From an uncultured Bartonella sp. (GTDB lineage: Bacteria > Pseudomonadota > Alphaproteobacteria > Rhizobiales > Rhizobiaceae): a DNA stretch of 64,000 bases. Positions 61,397-64,000 of this stretch are shown here, one piece after another. The notes below the pieces were generated by a model, which searched no databases, was not told the DNA's origin, and saw nothing but the letters and a program-made list of their open reading frames with translations. Location: the NCBI GenBank assembly GCA_946478235.1, contig CAMLBF010000001.1, forward strand, positions 1 to 64,000. Direction: 5' to 3'. The position numbers and the translations under genes are program-made. The stretch's first letter is position 1, and each line of letters begins with the position of its first letter.

Positions 61397-62713
61397 TCAA
61401 TTTGGTCTTTCGATACGGATCATCTGTGGTTTATCCAACAGGTGTCCATCTTCCGTTATTGCAACTAACGCTTTACGAACGGCAGACTCAGTCGTTTCAT
61501 GAGTAACCAATACGATTGTCATTGAGTTCGGTATTTTATTCTCTGCTAATGGTCTTTGAACAATTGATTCGAGTGAAATTTCGTTTTCAGCCATTCTTTT
61601 AGCGACACTGGCAAAAACCCCAGTGCGATCATTAACCGTTAATCGTATGAAGTAACCGCCCGCATGAGCGCGCATTTTAGCTTTTTTATAGGGAAGTAAG
61701 GCAGTTGCCGGCGTGCCAAAAACAGGCCCATGTTGAAAACCAGGATGCGATTTGGCAATATCTGCAATATCTCCGATAACAGCGGAAGCCGTTGCATTGC
61801 CACCTGCCCCTGGTCCAGATAGAAGAAGTTCGCCAAGTAGATCGGTTTGTATGGAAACCGCGTTGGTAACACCCTGTACCTGCGCTATGACTGATGAAGT
61901 TGGAACCATGGTAGGATGAACGCGTTGTTCAATTCCTGTATCGGAGCGTACTGCCACACCTAACAGTTTGATGCGATAACCAAGCTCATCAGCGGCTTTA
62001 ATATCCGCTAGCGATATATTGCTGATACCTTCAACATATATATCATCAACTGATATAACGCTGCCGAAAGCCAAACTGGTAAGTATTGCCAATTTATGAG
62101 CTGTATCATTACCTTCTATATCAAAAGTAGGATCAGCCTCAGCATAGCCAAGCTTCTGTGCGTCTGCCAAACAATCTTTAAAAGATAACCCTTCGTCGTA
62201 CATGCGTGTTAGAATGTAATTACATGTACCGTTTAAAATACCATACACTCTGGAAACGCTATTACCAGATAACGACTCGCGCATCGCTTTAATAACAGGA
62301 ATTCCACCAGCAACAGCGGCTTCAAAGTTAAGTAGAACACCTTTTTTCTCAGCAATTTTAGCTAATGATACACCGTGGCGAGCAAGTAAGGCTTTATTGG
62401 CCGTAACAACATGATGCCCGCTTTTTAACGCGGCTTCTACGCATTCACGTGCAATGCCTTCCTCGCCACCGATAAGTTCGACAAAAACATCTATCTCTGT
62501 GCTTTCAGCAAGCTCACGAGGATTGTCATACCAATCAATCCCCGTAAGATTTATGCCGCGGTCACGCGTTTTATCACGCGCACTAACGGCAACAACTTTG
62601 ATCGGACGACCACATTGTTTCGTCAGTAATTCTTGCTTTTCCTGCAGCAATCTAACGACCGAGCTTCCTACGGTCCCCAAACCGACAATGCCAATCCTCA
62701 GTGCATCCGCCAT
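61397..62713 (-). CDS. hom: homoserine dehydrogenase
   Basis: Reduces aspartate semialdehyde to homoserine for threonine and methionine synthesis. The chain has 438 residues. An N-terminal NAD(P) fold (GIVGLGTVGSSVVRLL) is followed by the catalytic domain (GILNGTCNYILTRM and AEADPTFDIEGNDTAHKL with active-site Lys). A C-terminal ACT domain (GGYFIRLTVNDRTGVFASVA) is consistent with feedback control by threonine. It starts 12 bases after the aminotransferase stop, so the two form an operon. Confidence 0.97.
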   Translation of the reverse strand: MADALRIGIVGLGTVGSSVVRLLQEKQELLTKQCGRPIKVVAVSARDKTRDRGINLTGIDWYDNPRELAESTEIDVFVELIGGEEGIARECVEAALKSGHHVVTANKALLARHGVSLAKIAEKKGVLLNFEAAVAGGIPVIKAMRESLSGNSVSRVYGILNGTCNYILTRMYDEGLSFKDCLADAQKLGYAEADPTFDIEGNDTAHKLAILTSLAFGSVISVDDIYVEGISNISLADIKAADELGYRIKLLGVAVRSDTGIEQRVHPTMVPTSSVIAQVQGVTNAVSIQTDLLGELLLSGPGAGGNATASAVIGDIADIAKSHPGFQHGPVFGTPATALLPYKKAKMRAHAGGYFIRLTVNDRTGVFASVAKRMAENEISLESIVQRPLAENKIPNSMTIVLVTHETTESAVRKALVAITEDGHLLDKPQMIRIERPN

Positions 62714-62725
62714 AATTTTTCTCGC

Positions 62726-63910
62726 TTAATTGCTATTTTCAGAAAAAAATCGTTTTATATTCCTTGCAGCTTGACGTAACCGATGTTCGTTTTCAACAAG
62801 TGCAATACGAACATGATCATCCCCCTGCTCACCAAAACCAAGACCAGGAGATACTGCAACATCTGCATTTTCAATCAAAAGTTTAGAAAATTCCAACGAT
62901 CCCAGATGCTTGTATTTGTCAGGAATCGGCGCCCATGCAAACATAGTAGCCTGAGGTGATGGGACATCCCACCCGGAACGTTTAAAGCTCTCAACCATAA
63001 CATCACGACGTTTACGATAAACATCACGTACGCTTGCAATATCTGATCCGTCACCGTTAAGTGCAGCGGTAGCAGCAACCTGTATTGGGGTAAAAGCGCC
63101 ATAATCTAAGTAGGATTTCACTCGTGTTAAAGCGGCTATCAAACGCTCATTACCCACGGCAAATCCCATACGCCAGCCCGGCATAGAAAAGCTCTTGGAC
63201 ATTGATGTAAACTCAACAGCAACATCAATTGCGCCTGGAACCTGTAAAACTGATGGCGGTACAAAATCATCAAAATAGATTTCTGCATACGCCAGATCCG
63301 ATAGAACTATAATTTCATTCTTCTTGGCAAAGGCAACTACTTCCTTATAAAAATCAAGGTCAGCTACATATGCTGTTGGATTGGACGGATAGTTTAATAT
63401 AACTGCAATAGGTTTAGGAATAGAGCGCTTAACGGCTAAATCCAATGACCGAAGGAGTTCCTCTCCAGGATAAGCCGGTATAGACCTAATAACACCACCA
63501 GACATGATAAAGCCGAAGGAATGAATTGGATATGTTGGATTTGGACATAACACAACGTCGCCCGGTGCCGTAATGGCCTGAGCCATATTGGCAAACCCTT
63601 CCTTGGAACCCAATGTTGCTACGACCTGAGTATCCGGATTTAATTTAACCCCAAAGCGACGCTCATAATATTTAGCCTGCGCACGTCTTAAACCAGGGAT
63701 ACCGCGAGACGCAGAATATCTATGTGTTCTTGGATCTTGAACAACTTCACATAGCTTATCGACAACACTTTGAGGTGTCGGCAAATCTGGATTACCCATA
63801 CCAAGATCGATTATGTCCGCTCCACGCGCTCGCGCTGCTGCCTTCAAACGATTGACTTGTTCAAATACGTAAGGCGGCAAACGACGAATTTTGTGGAATT
63901 CTTCCGACAT
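62726..63910 (-). CDS. class I/II PLP aminotransferase (AlaC / DapL-like)
   Basis: A 394-residue fold-type I aminotransferase. PLP-binding landmarks are GMGNPDLPTP, LNYPSNPTAYVADLDFY, DLAYAEIYFDD and TSMSKSFSMPGWRMGFAVG (Schiff-base Lys). This subgroup next to hom in rhizobia is often labelled LL-diaminopimelate aminotransferase. Relationship to AlaC (alanine/glutamate-pyruvate) is equally plausible and the substrate cannot be set from sequence. First gene of the aminotransferase-hom unit. Confidence 0.88.
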   Translation of the reverse strand: MSEEFHKIRRLPPYVFEQVNRLKAAARARGADIIDLGMGNPDLPTPQSVVDKLCEVVQDPRTHRYSASRGIPGLRRAQAKYYERRFGVKLNPDTQVVATLGSKEGFANMAQAITAPGDVVLCPNPTYPIHSFGFIMSGGVIRSIPAYPGEELLRSLDLAVKRSIPKPIAVILNYPSNPTAYVADLDFYKEVVAFAKKNEIIVLSDLAYAEIYFDDFVPPSVLQVPGAIDVAVEFTSMSKSFSMPGWRMGFAVGNERLIAALTRVKSYLDYGAFTPIQVAATAALNGDGSDIASVRDVYRKRRDVMVESFKRSGWDVPSPQATMFAWAPIPDKYKHLGSLEFSKLLIENADVAVSPGLGFGEQGDDHVRIALVENEHRLRQAARNIKRFFSENSN

Positions 63911-64000
63911 TTTATCATCCGGTAAAATAAAGGTTGATGTTCAAGTTTTATTTATAAAGTCGAGTGTTCAATTATTATTGCCACTCTGTTCGATGTGGCG

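Noticed and set aside
1-64000. CRISPR arrays, prophage, insertion sequences, toxin or secretion loci
   Set aside because: No regularly spaced direct repeats, transposase, integrase or phage structural genes were found. The only repeats are short and degenerate (59900-59990).

Overview
The window is a stretch of alphaproteobacterial chromosome, most likely from the order Hyphomicrobiales (Rhizobiales) near Bartonella and Brucella. This placement is inferred from gene content and order: plsX-fabH-ihfA-merR, glyA-nrdR-ribD-ribE-ribH-nusB, dgt-argS-SPOR protein, a CpdR-type regulator, phosphatidylcholine synthase, a B12-dependent ribonucleotide reductase and HutG-like N-formylglutamate amidohydrolase. 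The DNA is AT-rich for that order and has long AT-rich spacers, as expected of a host-associated lineage. Almost all genes are core metabolism or housekeeping. I see no prophage, insertion sequence, CRISPR array, toxin locus or secretion system.

Layout. 1-50: 3' end of a tRNA-Pro. 464-6692: gltB-gltD (ammonia assimilation). 7117-7737: a small heat-shock protein with a sigma-32-like promoter and a candidate RNA thermometer. 8064-10781: an alpha/beta hydrolase that lost its serine nucleophile, an IMPase/HisN-type phosphatase and an N-formylglutamate amidohydrolase. 10961-13009: cpdR, tRNA-Val and a DUF3422 protein. 13134-16974: a reverse-strand fatty acid/phospholipid block (DUF177, plsX, fabH, ihfA, merR). 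17181-22457: bamE facing the glyA-nrdR-ribD-ribE-ribH-nusB block. 22758-28199: argC, ctaA, a Wzz/BY-kinase-like protein and an L,D-transpeptidase. 28360-32752: a membrane protein, 3-hydroxyisobutyryl-CoA hydrolase, pcs, a UbiH-type hydroxylase and a Nudix hydrolase. 33449-37201: nrdJ behind a leader of several hundred bases with an NrdR-box-like palindrome.

38070-44323 is a compact four-gene operon (HlyD-type adaptor, RbbA-type double ATPase-permease, second ABC-2 permease, lipoprotein alpha/beta hydrolase) with overlapping or nearly abutting genes. A palindromic candidate operator lies 40-70 bases upstream. 44871-49152: tRNA-Leu, folE-hisI, a NifU/IscU-like scaffold overlapping yidD, and thrS. 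49556-58117: a predicted periplasmic protein, an IscA/ErpA protein, dgt, argS, a 1129-residue acidic SPOR-domain protein and a small signal-anchored protein. 58429-63910: ilvE, then the reverse-strand cluster aminotransferase-hom-glpX.

I did not find a convincing wholly new multi-gene system. The best leads are: the hsp20 leader (promoter plus possible thermometer); the nrdJ leader with an NrdR box while nrdR lies elsewhere in the window; the PldB-like hydrolase with Asp replacing the nucleophilic Ser; the RbbA-type exporter operon ending in a DUF900-like lipoprotein, with its upstream palindrome; the oversized SPOR protein; and the BY-kinase-like protein without a Walker A motif. Several gene-free stretches (notably 37257-38030 and 59620-60126) hold no recognisable gene.
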